64,000 nt of DNA. It comes from Limimaricola pyoseonensis (GTDB lineage: Bacteria; Pseudomonadota; Alphaproteobacteria; Rhodobacterales; Rhodobacteraceae). Positions 47,177-55,653 of this stretch are shown in pieces. Position 1 is the first letter of the stretch. Each line of letters begins with the position of its first letter. A program made the translations under genes and the position numbers. The notes beneath the pieces were generated by a model. The model saw only the letters and a program-made list of their open reading frames with translations. It searched no databases and had not been told where the DNA came from. Location of the stretch: contig NZ_FNAT01000007.1 of the NCBI RefSeq assembly GCF_900102015.1, positions 124,001-188,000 of the forward strand, given 5' to 3'.

Positions 47177-48562
47177 TTACTGTTCTTTACGGTGCCCCAG
47201 CTGCCGACGCGCCGCCAGTTCTCCGGCCATGCTATTCGCTCGGGCGACTTCATTGGAGTCGAGCAATGAGAAGCGGCTGCGGATCTGGTCCTCGCGATAC
47301 TGCTCGGCGAGATGGCCATAGGTCGAAGCAACCGTGCGCGTGTCGGCATGGCCGAGCTGCCGTGCGACGATCTCCAGTGGCACACCCTTCCGGATCAGGT
47401 CGCTGGCATAGGTGTGTCGCAGGCCGTGGAAGACGAATGTCGCCGGCAAGCCGGCCCTCGCCGCCGACAGGCGGAACGGACCGGCGTGCTGACGTCGCCA
47501 GACGCGCCCTTTGGCCGACAGCAGCACGTGATCGCGCGGTCCCTTGCCCTCGCAGCAGTGCAGGAAGAATGCCATGCCTTCGTCGGGCAGGAAGACGAAG
47601 CGCCCGGGGCTGCGCTTGAAGGCGGGGACACGCAGACCATAGATCTGATGGGCGACATCCTCGACCCGGAGCTGGGCCAGCTCGCCGACGCGGCATCCGC
47701 TGTAGAGCGCGGCGAGCACCAGATCGCGCAGGGCCGGCGGGCACGCGGCGAGCAAGCGACGGCACTCATTCCGATCGAGGAAGATGCGGCGCGGCGTGTG
47801 GTTGACCGGCATTCGGTGAAGACAGCGCCAAGTCCGCTCGCTGTCGAGATACCCGTTCTCCCAGGCCATGCGGAAAGCCATCCTCAGGATAGTCACAAGC
47901 GAGTTGAAAGTCCGCTTGCGACGTCGGAGGTCCTCCGCGGTCAGGTCGCACAGCCGGACCTTCGGACGCTCGCGCTGGAAGCCGAACTTCGGCGGTCGCT
48001 CGAGAACCCTGTGCGCCAGGCGGCGCAGGTGCCACGTGGTGAGCGCGTTGACCGGCACGAAGAGCAAGTCGGTCGCGAGGTGATAGTTGATCAGTGCGAG
48101 GTTGTTGTAGTGCCCCCCGGGCGACCGCGCGATCCGGGTCCAGGCGGTGTAGTCGGCCAGCGCATGGCCAACGGTATAGACCTCGCCGAGCGGACAGAAG
48201 TTCACTGACGTCGTGCGTCCGACAGGCTTAGATCGGTTGGCCGCCCGCACGACTTCCGGCTCGGCAAACCAGTCCTGCGCGCGACGGAGCGCCTCTCCGA
48301 AGGCCATGACGCCCTTGCCGGTGTCGAGCGCGGGGCCGAGGGCTTTCTGCCTGTAGAGCCGGTCGGTAGTAAGGTAGCGGGCCGTCCAAGTGCAGACCAT
48401 GGCATGGGGGCGATAGATGCCCAGATGGCGCGAGGTCGCGATGTGCCACCAGTAGGGTGTTTCGCGAAAGGGGAGGGTCTCGATCGCGACCCGCTGCGCG
48501 AATGGACAGTCGCGCGTCGGGTCCGATCTGGCAAGCACAGGTGTCGATGACAATGCCGGCAT
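47177..48562 (-). CDS. Tyrosine recombinase (second integrase)
   Basis: The protein has 461 residues. The catalytic domain holds Arg in YSGCRVGELAQL (about 290), HGLRHTYASDL (His-x-x-Arg, about 378) and LGHADTRTVASTYGHLAEQY with the nucleophile Tyr (about 413). The N-terminal 200 residues are longer than in simple phage integrases. It is distinct from the integrase at 54665 and probably belongs to an older or nested element. Its own attachment site was not found. Confidence 0.9.
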   Translation of the reverse strand: MPALSSTPVLARSDPTRDCPFAQRVAIETLPFRETPYWWHIATSRHLGIYRPHAMVCTWTARYLTTDRLYRQKALGPALDTGKGVMAFGEALRRAQDWFAEPEVVRAANRSKPVGRTTSVNFCPLGEVYTVGHALADYTAWTRIARSPGGHYNNLALINYHLATDLLFVPVNALTTWHLRRLAHRVLERPPKFGFQRERPKVRLCDLTAEDLRRRKRTFNSLVTILRMAFRMAWENGYLDSERTWRCLHRMPVNHTPRRIFLDRNECRRLLAACPPALRDLVLAALYSGCRVGELAQLRVEDVAHQIYGLRVPAFKRSPGRFVFLPDEGMAFFLHCCEGKGPRDHVLLSAKGRVWRRQHAGPFRLSAARAGLPATFVFHGLRHTYASDLIRKGVPLEIVARQLGHADTRTVASTYGHLAEQYREDQIRSRFSLLDSNEVARANSMAGELAARRQLGHRKEQ

Positions 48563-49137
48563 GGGTTCGCCTCCGAAGGGGCGTTAACAGGTCATTGATA
48601 TCCTGCTGTCTAACATGGCGGCATGGAAAGCGCCGATCACCTGCCTTTGGCCCAATGCCGCTCCGTTCTTGTGCATGCGGGTAGCGGCCCTATCCGCTAT
48701 GGGCTGTTTGCTCCACAAGTCATCGAATGGATTTTTCAACAACCGCGTTTGCGATGGCTGGTCTTTGAGAGATTTGCATGCCTCGACGAAAGGGCGGAGG
48801 TGATCGCAACTAAAGCAGATAGTCTTGCAAATGCCTCTGCTCGACGAATCTGTTATTGGGGTAGGAGCGTATTTTCTGATGAAGTCCGGGTCGGTGGTCG
48901 TGGTGTCGATTTATTGCTGTTGATCAAGTGATGGAATTCATCGAAGAAAATTTCGTTCCTTCGCTGATTGCTGCAAGTCTAAGTAGGAATTTTTCTTGAG
49001 ACTTCCCTCTACTTGAGGTTTGCAAGGTTGTGCGTTCTTGCACTTTCCTCAGTAGGAACGCCCCTATGGAAGGGCCTTGATTTTTCTAGGACTTTGTGCC
49101 CTGACTGCCTCGCAACTCCAAGGCGGATGAGGTGCAT
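48563..49137. other. Intergenic region upstream of replication-like gene
   Basis: A weak 102-codon frame at 48623-48931 (MESADHLPLAQCRSVLVHAG) has no ribosome site and no recognisable domain, and I give it about 0.25. The right part (49023 onward) is the duplicated leader described separately. Confidence 0.35.
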
Positions 49138-49172
49138 ATGGCTGGCGGCACGTCGACATATTTGCAGTTCCC
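49023..49172 (+). repeat. Leader of the replication-like gene, duplicated at 32221
   Basis: This aligns with 32221-32370. The shared block CCTTGATTTTTCTAGGACTT and its flanks may be promoter, control RNA or origin sequence; function not decided by the sequence. Confidence 0.65.
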
Positions 49173-50532
49173 CCTTCATTTCGCGCATCCCTACAACTGG
49201 CCAGAAGAGCTCGATCCGCCAAGCATTAGCTACCGGCGGCAGCCATGTTCCCTGACCCAGCGTCGGTTCGAGGGTCGCGACGAGTTAATCCCGCAGGTCG
49301 ACCTCAATCTCTTCGATGCTCACGCCGTGCTTGACTGGGTGCAGCTGAAGTTCTTCCTCACCAAGAAGCGGCAAGCGCGCAACGTCGCCCGCACAGTCAA
49401 TGATGTGCTGCGGGCACAGGGCGAGCGCGGGAACGCTTTTGTTGCGGGACCGAACGAGCGCACTCCCTACGTCGGCCACGAGTTCTATCTCCGGCTGCAG
49501 GACCCGACGCCTCGAACTCTGGCGCTGACCCTCTCCGCTGTGCGAGACAAATATCTGCGCGAGGAGTTTGCCGGCACGGTCTTCTTCATCGATGCGGTCG
49601 AGGTGTCCGTCGACTTCTACGTCAAGAACCCCTTGGACATGGAGAAGTCCCGTTGCGACCTGTTGCGCTGGCAGATGGTCGATCTTCTGCGCCGGCATCT
49701 GCGGCTACCGCCCGACTACACTGCGCAGCCTCGAGCACGCCCGCGGGTGAAATTTGCCGAAGCCCAACCTGTGGCGTCCCTAGTGAACAGCAGGCCTCCA
49801 ACATGGACGAAGACGCTGGTCGACCCGATCCTCGCCTTGGACCTGCCGCGCCGTGCTTCGACGGTGTTTCATCCCACTGCGTATAGCCCGCCGGTGATCG
49901 ATGGCACCTACTATGCTGGCCCGAAGGAGGGGCCGGTGCTGGTCAGGATCATGAACAAGGAAACCAACCGACGCGACAATGCCGCGAAGACCTTTGACCC
50001 CCTCGACGACGAGGCCAAGCGCGCCCGTCTAGAGGTCATGATCAAGAACGGTCATCCAGGGCTTGGAGCGTTCACGGTTCTCCACTCGATCGGCGAGGTA
50101 GGAGACCTCTACGACTTTGAATTTCAGGCGCTGCGATCAGGAATGTTCGAGTTCTTTCTGCCGACGCTGCGGCCAGAGCTGGCCAGTCTGGATCTCGGCT
50201 TGAAGGGTCATATTAGCGAGGTGGACGCCTTCGAGAAGGGAGGCGTCTACGCGTTGCACCGGCTCCACGAGGGAGAGAACGAACTCCTTCGGGAGCGTCG
50301 TAAACACCGCATGATCTCGGAGATGCCGGCTAAGCTTCGCAAGCATGGTTTCCTGCGTTCGTTCAAGGCGCTGAACCACAAGATCGACCACGCGCTTATA
50401 GCGCTTGCTAGACGTTGGGGCAGGGAGGCCCTGCTGTGGGAGCTTCGTGACGCTGGCCTGAGCTCTGCTGTCACGGTAGAGACACGCCCCTCTGGAAAGA
50501 GCTTGGCGGTACGCTCTACCTACAGTCATTAG
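49138..50532 (+). CDS. Possible replication initiation protein
   Basis: The protein has 464 residues (MAGGTSTYLQFPLHFAHPYN). I do not recognise it firmly. The central DGTYYAGPKEGPVLVRIMNK followed 25 residues later by RARLEVMIKN resembles the GS-x-S-x-x-x-RxYdK ... RxEv pattern of rolling-circle plasmid and phage initiators (Rep_trans type). It also has VFFIDAVEVSVDFYV. Position beside an HTH module and a recombinase fits a mobile-element replication or control gene. Alternatives remain open. ATG 49138 follows GATGAGG; GTG 49132 is possible. Confidence 0.45.
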   Translation: MAGGTSTYLQFPLHFAHPYNWPEELDPPSISYRRQPCSLTQRRFEGRDELIPQVDLNLFDAHAVLDWVQLKFFLTKKRQARNVARTVNDVLRAQGERGNAFVAGPNERTPYVGHEFYLRLQDPTPRTLALTLSAVRDKYLREEFAGTVFFIDAVEVSVDFYVKNPLDMEKSRCDLLRWQMVDLLRRHLRLPPDYTAQPRARPRVKFAEAQPVASLVNSRPPTWTKTLVDPILALDLPRRASTVFHPTAYSPPVIDGTYYAGPKEGPVLVRIMNKETNRRDNAAKTFDPLDDEAKRARLEVMIKNGHPGLGAFTVLHSIGEVGDLYDFEFQALRSGMFEFFLPTLRPELASLDLGLKGHISEVDAFEKGGVYALHRLHEGENELLRERRKHRMISEMPAKLRKHGFLRSFKALNHKIDHALIALARRWGREALLWELRDAGLSSAVTVETRPSGKSLAVRSTYSH

Positions 50533-50705
50533 GCCAACCATCTATCTACATGCGAGAAGGTTGGCCACAGCAGCTCCCATAATGCTGTATAGGTAGGCTT
50601 TGCGCTGCTTCTGGGGCCGCATGAGGCGCTGGCAGGTTACAAGTACTCGCGTTGAAAAAAAGTTGGCCAGATTCTCGCTCGACTTACCCCTTCGACCATG
50701 CCGAC

Positions 50706-51161
50706 TCAGATGCTCTCCAGCAGCCGGTCCAGATCATCTTGCCCGTCTTCTTCCACTCGGAAGTGCTCGCTCAACCGCGATAGCTCTATGATGATGGTGG
50801 CGAGCGACCGCTTCTGCTCGTGGAAGGGGCGCGGGCCGCTGGTCCGCTCTGAGAGGTAGCGCCAGCTCTCGACCAGCTTCTCTTCGTCCCCGGTTAGGTT
50901 TGCCCCGAACTCGGTTTCCAGCACCCGCCAGATCGCAGGGTGATACTCGGTCATGGCGATGCGGACGAAGGTAGCGGCGTCGACACCGCAGGCCTCGGCC
51001 AGCGCCGGGATGCGGTTCAGCGGCACCTTGGTCTCGCCGGCCTTCATCATCGATAACACGTTCGCCTTAGGCAGTCCGGCCCGATGGGCGATCTCGCGCT
51101 GTGTCAGGTCACTGTTGGCGATGGCGAGCTTCAGAAAGGTGGCGGTGGGGCTGGTGGTCAT
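50706..51161 (-). CDS. HTH transcriptional regulator (copy 2)
   Basis: The protein has 151 residues with a helix-turn-helix at about 14-45 (DLTQREIAHRAGLPKANVLS), then RTSGPRPFHEQKRSLATII shared exactly with copy 1. It is about 80 percent identical to 39506-39961. It probably represses itself and the divergent partner gene at 51413. Confidence 0.82.
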   Translation of the reverse strand: MTTSPTATFLKLAIANSDLTQREIAHRAGLPKANVLSMMKAGETKVPLNRIPALAEACGVDAATFVRIAMTEYHPAIWRVLETEFGANLTGDEEKLVESWRYLSERTSGPRPFHEQKRSLATIIIELSRLSEHFRVEEDGQDDLDRLLESI

Positions 51162-51358
51162 GGTGCATCTCCGTAGATGTTGGTTGCGTGGCGTTCGGCG
51201 CCAGCGTGATGCCTCATGTTAGTCGGCGGCGCTGCGACCGCGCGTCCTGGCGGCTCGAGTGCCCGGGCTCGCTCCCTGCAAGCGCTGTAGCCTTGCTTGG
51301 CCCCACCCTCTCGGCCCCTAGGTTGCAAAGAGGGGCTGACGCTTCTCTCCCGTGCCTG

Positions 51359-51376
51359 CCATGGTTGTGCTATGGT
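51359..51376 (+). promoter_or_regulatory. Conserved promoter/operator candidate, copy 2
   Basis: CCATGGTTGTGCTATGGT is as in copy 1, 37 bases before the partner start, inside an otherwise diverged intergenic region. The conservation suggests a promoter or binding site. Confidence 0.4.
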
Positions 51377-51412
51377 CTGACCGGAGCGAGGACTTGATGG
51401 AGGGGGCTTGTC

Positions 51413-51916
51413 ATGGACGAGACCGCCGCAAGAGGCGCTTTGCTTGCAGAGGTGAAGAGGGGCGAGGGCCGCCGCAGCACGCTACTGGTGCTTGATGCGG
51501 TGCCCATTCACAGTTTGTGGATTGCCCGGCACTTGCACCTGCTCTTGGAGCTCGACCTCACCGTCGTGATCCCAACGACAATTCGGGCAATCTTCGCTGC
51601 ACGTCAGGATTGTCGCAAGGGAAGGGAGGTGCTGGCCTTTCTCGATCGCCACACGCCGCCTCTGGTCATACGGCCTTGCGGTCCCCGCGAGTTGCTGGAC
51701 GGGCTTCGGCACGAGATGAGTGATGCTAGCACTGGCTCAGTGTTCGGGCTCGTCGGATCCTCTGCTGTATGGCCGGAAGGCGGCGCCGCGCAGAATATGC
51801 ACCTTGTCGATGTCCGCGATCTGGCGGCGGTGGCCGAACATGTGGGTTTGCTTGAGAACATGCTCGAAATCGCACACGCGATCGAGTTGCCGGGCGAGGT
51901 GGTGGCATGGCGGTAG
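51413..51916 (+). CDS. Unknown module partner protein (167 residues)
   Basis: This is not a recognised family. It has an N-terminal acidic helix MDETAARGALLAEVKRGEG. A strand-helix core follows, TLLVLDAVPIHSLWIARHLH and LTVVIPTTIRAIF, with a placement of Asp and hydrophobic strands loosely like PIN nucleases. Next comes LVDVRDLAAVAEHVGL and a final VVAWR. There is no signal or membrane segment. It always accompanies the divergent HTH gene in this window. A toxin-antitoxin or defence role is a guess. The ribosome site is GGAGGGGG. Confidence 0.6.
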   Translation: MDETAARGALLAEVKRGEGRRSTLLVLDAVPIHSLWIARHLHLLLELDLTVVIPTTIRAIFAARQDCRKGREVLAFLDRHTPPLVIRPCGPRELLDGLRHEMSDASTGSVFGLVGSSAVWPEGGAAQNMHLVDVRDLAAVAEHVGLLENMLEIAHAIELPGEVVAWR

Positions 51917-52172
51917 CTGATAGAGCGGCAGGGTCACGGCGGAATGCGGCTAAGGCGCCCAGAACGCCGCGCTGAGCGGCAAGTCGCTCTTATTACGGGG
52001 TCTGGGGCGTGCGCGCCCAGACCGCGCTCGATGGCGAGCATATAGAAGGTTCGCCGGGGGCAAACTTTCCCTAGGTCATCTCGCATGCCGATGGCATGCT
52101 CGCCCATGGCGGCGGCTCGTGATTTCCCTCGGGACCGCAGCATTCCCTTCGGGCCGCCGCCGGCTTTAGCAT

Positions 52173-52433
52173 CTACCGCTGAACTCTGTCCTCTTCCTCG
52201 ATGTCGTCGAACAGCGGCATGACAAGATCGTGGATGGTGGGCGAGTTCGACCCGTCCCGCTCGCCGCTGAGCTGGGGGCGCGCCGAGCGGGGCCAGACTT
52301 CGCCCAGACCTCCCAGCAGTGCGACGACCTCCTCCCGGCGCGCCGGAGGTAGGCCGAGGGCCATCAGGCGCTCGACCAGCTCGGTGTAGCGTTCGTCGGC
52401 AATGAAGTGATCCTGTATGCGTGGCTCGAGCAT
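52173..52433 (-). CDS. Small hypothetical protein
   Basis: The protein has 86 residues (MLEPRIQDHFIADERYTELV, then LMALGLPPARREEVVALLGG and an acidic end FDDIEEEDRVQR). It is helical and soluble, with no known domain. ATG 52433 follows GGGAGACC. It lies alone downstream of the HTH module. Confidence 0.6.
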   Translation of the reverse strand: MLEPRIQDHFIADERYTELVERLMALGLPPARREEVVALLGGLGEVWPRSARPQLSGERDGSNSPTIHDLVMPLFDDIEEEDRVQR

Positions 52434-52836
52434 GGTGGTCTCCCTGGCTGATGGCGTCGGGAGCAGCGCAAGCGTCATGGAGCTTGCTCATGGTGTCAGC
52501 AGGTGGCCCACTCCTTTGGCGGAGGCCGCGATACGCGGTCAATATTGCTGCCTTAGGTGATCAGAAGGGCATGCAACACAACCTGTCTATCGGTAAGGTC
52601 TGCCCACCTCGATCGTCGGAAAGGGGTGCAAGGAGAGCGGCCTAATCCGAGTTAGTTTAACTGAACTGCCGTCCGCCCTGTCCCGGCCCTTGGATCTCTC
52701 CGGGTCGCGGTAGACACTCTGCTGCCTCTAGCCGGACGGTTTGCGGTAGTAGGATACTTCGCAGCATCTCGCCGGTCGCATTCTTGTCGTTCGGCCCGCC
52801 ACGCGCTTAGCTGCGGCGAACCTTCAGAAGATCCTC
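52434..52836. other. Intergenic region, no gene seen
   Basis: I see no gene, RNA or clear repeat here; promoters for the two flanking divergent genes are expected. Confidence 0.4.
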
Positions 52837-53244
52837 ATGCTCATTCGTTCCGCAGTCTTGGCCAGCCTGCTCGCCCTCGTTCCCGCTCTTGTCGCTGCTG
52901 ACGAGATGTGGGTCAGCGAGACCGGCCCGGTAATCTACGAGAGCGAGATCGATGACATGGCGTTGCTGTCCTTCATGGCCCCGGAGGGAGCGGGCATGCT
53001 CTACATTCACGACCTCGCCGGCAACTATGAAGATCGCGGTGTTCATGCCAGGTTCTGGATCGCGGACGAGCCCGGGGCCTGCGCAGCTACCCTTACCGGT
53101 CCGGACGGCCGCAGTTCGCGAAACTTCGGGCGTCTGACGGTGGCGTTCGATCGGCCCGGCTGGCCGTCGGGGTTCACTGCCGTGCTTTATCCCTGCATGG
53201 ACGACTATGGCGTGCCGCACCAGCTCCGGGCATCGCTCGAGTAG
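52837..53244 (+). CDS. Small secreted protein
   Basis: The protein has 135 residues. A signal peptide (MLIRSAVLASLLALVPALVA, cleaved before ADEMW) is followed by a beta-rich domain with two cysteines (PGACAATL and LYPCMDDYG) that could form a disulfide. I do not recognise a family. It is periplasmic or extracellular. Confidence 0.65.
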   Translation: MLIRSAVLASLLALVPALVAADEMWVSETGPVIYESEIDDMALLSFMAPEGAGMLYIHDLAGNYEDRGVHARFWIADEPGACAATLTGPDGRSSRNFGRLTVAFDRPGWPSGFTAVLYPCMDDYGVPHQLRASLE

Positions 53245-53442
53245 CCTCACGCCATGCGGGCTGTTCTGCGCGACACCCCCGATGTTGTAGCGCAGCTTAT
53301 TGTTTTCGTTGATTAAGAGGGGGGCGGAAACGTCCTGACAGCCACGGCGCGGGGTCGCCTGGGGAGGAGGCGTCAGCTCACCCCCGCGCCGAGGCAACCC
53401 CGGCTCATGAAGCCCAAGTAAAACGGGAGCCCCGAAAGAGGA

Positions 53443-53505
53443 GGCCGGAGGCAGAACTCCGGCCAGTGACGAACTAGGGCAGGACAGGCAGTGTTCGCGA
53501 GGTTC
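53443..53505 (+). repeat. Hairpin + tail element, copy A
   Basis: A hairpin GGCCGGAG-gcagaa-CTCCGGCC (53443-53464) is followed by AGTGACGAAC and a tail GACAGGCAGTGTTCGCGAGG (53483-53502). Confidence 0.6.
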
Positions 53506-53673
53506 ATGCTAGCATGGATCCCGCGGGCCGCCCGTTCACGTTTGGCGGGCGCCGCATGACCTGACGCGCGTTAGTGCTGGGCGGCCCCTAGATTCCCAGG
53601 GACAGAACCAGTTCCTGCGAGGCGGCGCCTTGAGCCATTTTCATCCCTCTCCAGTCCTTGGCATATGGCGACA

Positions 53674-53696
53674 GACAGGCACAGTTCGCGTGGTTC
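53674..53696 (+). repeat. Tail motif only, copy B
   Basis: GACAGGCACAGTTCGCGTGG plus TTC matches the tails of copies A and C; no hairpin precedes it. Confidence 0.5.
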
Positions 53697-53765
53697 TATT
53701 GATAGCATCATGCGAACGGCCTGCCTGTTCGAGCCCATTGTTCGAATGCTTTGAACGCGAAGAAA

Positions 53766-53825
53766 GGCCGAGGGCGAAGCCTCGGCCAAGTGACGAACAG
53801 GGTACAGGCAGGAGTTCGCCGGGTC
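53766..53825 (+). repeat. Hairpin + tail element, copy C
   Basis: A hairpin GGCCGAGG-gcgaag-CCTCGGCC (53766-53787), then AAGTGACGAAC and a tail TACAGGCAGGAGTTCGCCGG. Two stem pairs differ from copy A and both changes are compensated. Confidence 0.6.
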
Positions 53826-54626
53826 ATCATACGAGGGCGTCTCGGTCGCGATAGTCCATCAAAGGGTGTATGAGTCTAGCCGAATGCGCGTATCAGCTGA
53901 GCGCCTGCTTCGTGTGTTCTGTGAGCTTGTAAGCGCCGCGTGGGGGAGCTTCCGGCTCCCGCGCAAAAGTATCCCGGAGCGAGCAAGGCGAGCCTGCATT
54001 GGTAAAAGCCCCGTAGGTCGCTCAGGTGCCGCGCTGGTGGCGATGGTGCCGATATATGAGTTGGGTAGCCACCAGGCCGGGACGCGCACCTGTGGCGCTC
54101 CCTCGCGCATTTCGGTCTGCAGCTGCCGGTAGTCGTCCTATCGTTGGCCCACCTCGCTGGTGTCATTGATGCGGTCGAGTAGGTGCAGGATCAGCTCTTC
54201 TGTCACGGTGAGGCTGTCCGCGCCCGGCCGATCGTGGTCCTCGTTGCTGGCTCCTTTCTAGATCGCCAGCGGCGCAGGGTCGGGGGCGGCTCAGCCTCTT
54301 CTACATGCTCGAAGGTCGCCAGAGAGGCGCGTAGGTGGCGACGGTGGCAATTTTTGAGACAGGGTAGCCGCCGACCCGGTTCGCGCACCAGTGAGACGCT
54401 CTATGCCGGGATGCGTTTCATAGCGTGAGAGACGCACGAGAGTCGGACATCATCTGACCCCGCCCGCATCCACCCGGCACCTGCTGACATCCATTATCAT
54501 CGTAGGGTTTTTGCAGGGGATACATCGGCCATTCTTCGGAGCGCGTCGTTTCGCCTCTTCATGGCGAGCGCCGGAATAACTCCTGTAGAACATGGGATTA
54601 GGCCCGACGGGCGACTCCGCGCGTCG

Positions 54627-54632
54627 TATAAT
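54627..54632 (+). promoter_or_regulatory. -10 box of the integrase promoter
   Basis: A perfect TATAAT lies 32 bases before ATG 54665. No good -35 was seen. Its position argues against the upstream ATG at 54641 as translation start. Confidence 0.45.
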
Positions 54633-54664
54633 GGCGGCAGATGCAGCAACGAAGAGATTGCCCG

Positions 54665-55612
54665 ATGCCGACCCCGCCGAAGACCGTCGCCGACGCCTGC
54701 CAGAGCTGGCTCAAGACCTGTGAACGCAACGAACTCGAACGCGCCACGCTGAAGGCCTACCGGAGTCATGTCACCATTCACATCGAGCCGCGGCTCGGCG
54801 CCGTGGTTCTGGCGGTGCTGTCGCGCAGCCAAGTGCGCGACTTCATGTATGACCTGCTCGATGCCGGTGTTTCACGCGCGCAGGTCAAGAAGGTGATGGT
54901 CAGCCTGCGCTCGATCCTGTCCGAGGCCATGGAGCGCGAATGGGTCGAGCACAACGTCGCCACCGATGTGAAGCTCAAGCGCCAGACGCGCACGGCAGGC
55001 GACGGGAAGGTGATCCCCACCAAGGACGAGATCCGCCTGATCATCGACAAGGCTCCGGCCTCGCATCGGGTGATGTTCATCACGGCCATCTTCACTGGCA
55101 TGCGCATCTCGGAGCTGCGCGGGCTGAGTTGGGCGGGCGTCGACTTCGACCGCCGCATGATCCGCGTCACTCAGCGCGCCGACGAGTTCCAGCAGATCGG
55201 CGCGCCGAAGAGCAGGGCAGGGCGACGCGAGATCCCGATGGCCCCGATGGTGCATGATGCGCTGCTGGCGTGGCGCGACGAGGTCGTCGAGAGTAAACTG
55301 GACCTCGTCTTCCCCAACTCGAAGGGCAAGGTGCAGAGCTACTCGAACATCAATAACCGCGTCTATCGGCCGATGATGCGCGAGCTGGGCCTCGTGGACG
55401 AGGCCGGCCTGCCGCGCTTCGGTTTCCACTCGCTGCGCCATGCAGCCGCCTCGCTGTTCATCGAGCAGGGCTGGAACCCCAAGAAGATCCAGACGATCAT
55501 CGGCCACGCCTCGATCACCATGACGATGGACACTTATGGGCATCTGTTCGAGAGCGCAGACGATGACATCGCCCTCTTTGAGAAGATGGAGCGCGATCTA
55601 ATGGCGGCGTGA
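54665..55612 (+). CDS. Island integrase (tyrosine recombinase)
   Basis: The protein has 315 residues: a SAM-like N-terminal DNA-binding domain (about 1-105), then a catalytic domain with Arg in FTGMRISELRGL (about 147), HSLRHAAASLF (about 255) and IGHASITMTMDTYGHLF with the nucleophile Tyr (about 290). It lies 0.7 kb from attR and probably catalyses integration into the tRNA-Phe 3' end. ATG 54665 is chosen given the -10 box; 54641 is in frame. Confidence 0.93.
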   Translation: MPTPPKTVADACQSWLKTCERNELERATLKAYRSHVTIHIEPRLGAVVLAVLSRSQVRDFMYDLLDAGVSRAQVKKVMVSLRSILSEAMEREWVEHNVATDVKLKRQTRTAGDGKVIPTKDEIRLIIDKAPASHRVMFITAIFTGMRISELRGLSWAGVDFDRRMIRVTQRADEFQQIGAPKSRAGRREIPMAPMVHDALLAWRDEVVESKLDLVFPNSKGKVQSYSNINNRVYRPMMRELGLVDEAGLPRFGFHSLRHAAASLFIEQGWNPKKIQTIIGHASITMTMDTYGHLFESADDDIALFEKMERDLMAA

Positions 55613-55653
55613 GAGGCTTGCGGGCGAATGGCCTCGCACCCTATGCGTTAGGC

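Larger units (their letters stand above)
50703..51990. repeat. Duplicated HTH module, copy 2 (intact)
   Basis: This is a direct repeat of 39503-40770. The left border lies at the stop codon of the HTH gene in both copies. The non-coding divergent region is conserved only near each gene start. Confidence 0.85.
53245..54664. other. Gene-poor 1.4-kb interval left of the integrase
   Basis: No intact gene. It contains the hairpin/motif repeats at 53443-53825. Two related degenerate segments lie at about 54009-54125 and 54313-54415: on the minus strand both translate to RCAxRxGGYP-like residues (CASRPGGYPTHI versus CANRVGGYPVSKI), suggesting a duplicated, decayed gene. A TATAAT box at 54627-54632 precedes the integrase gene. 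Confidence 0.45.
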
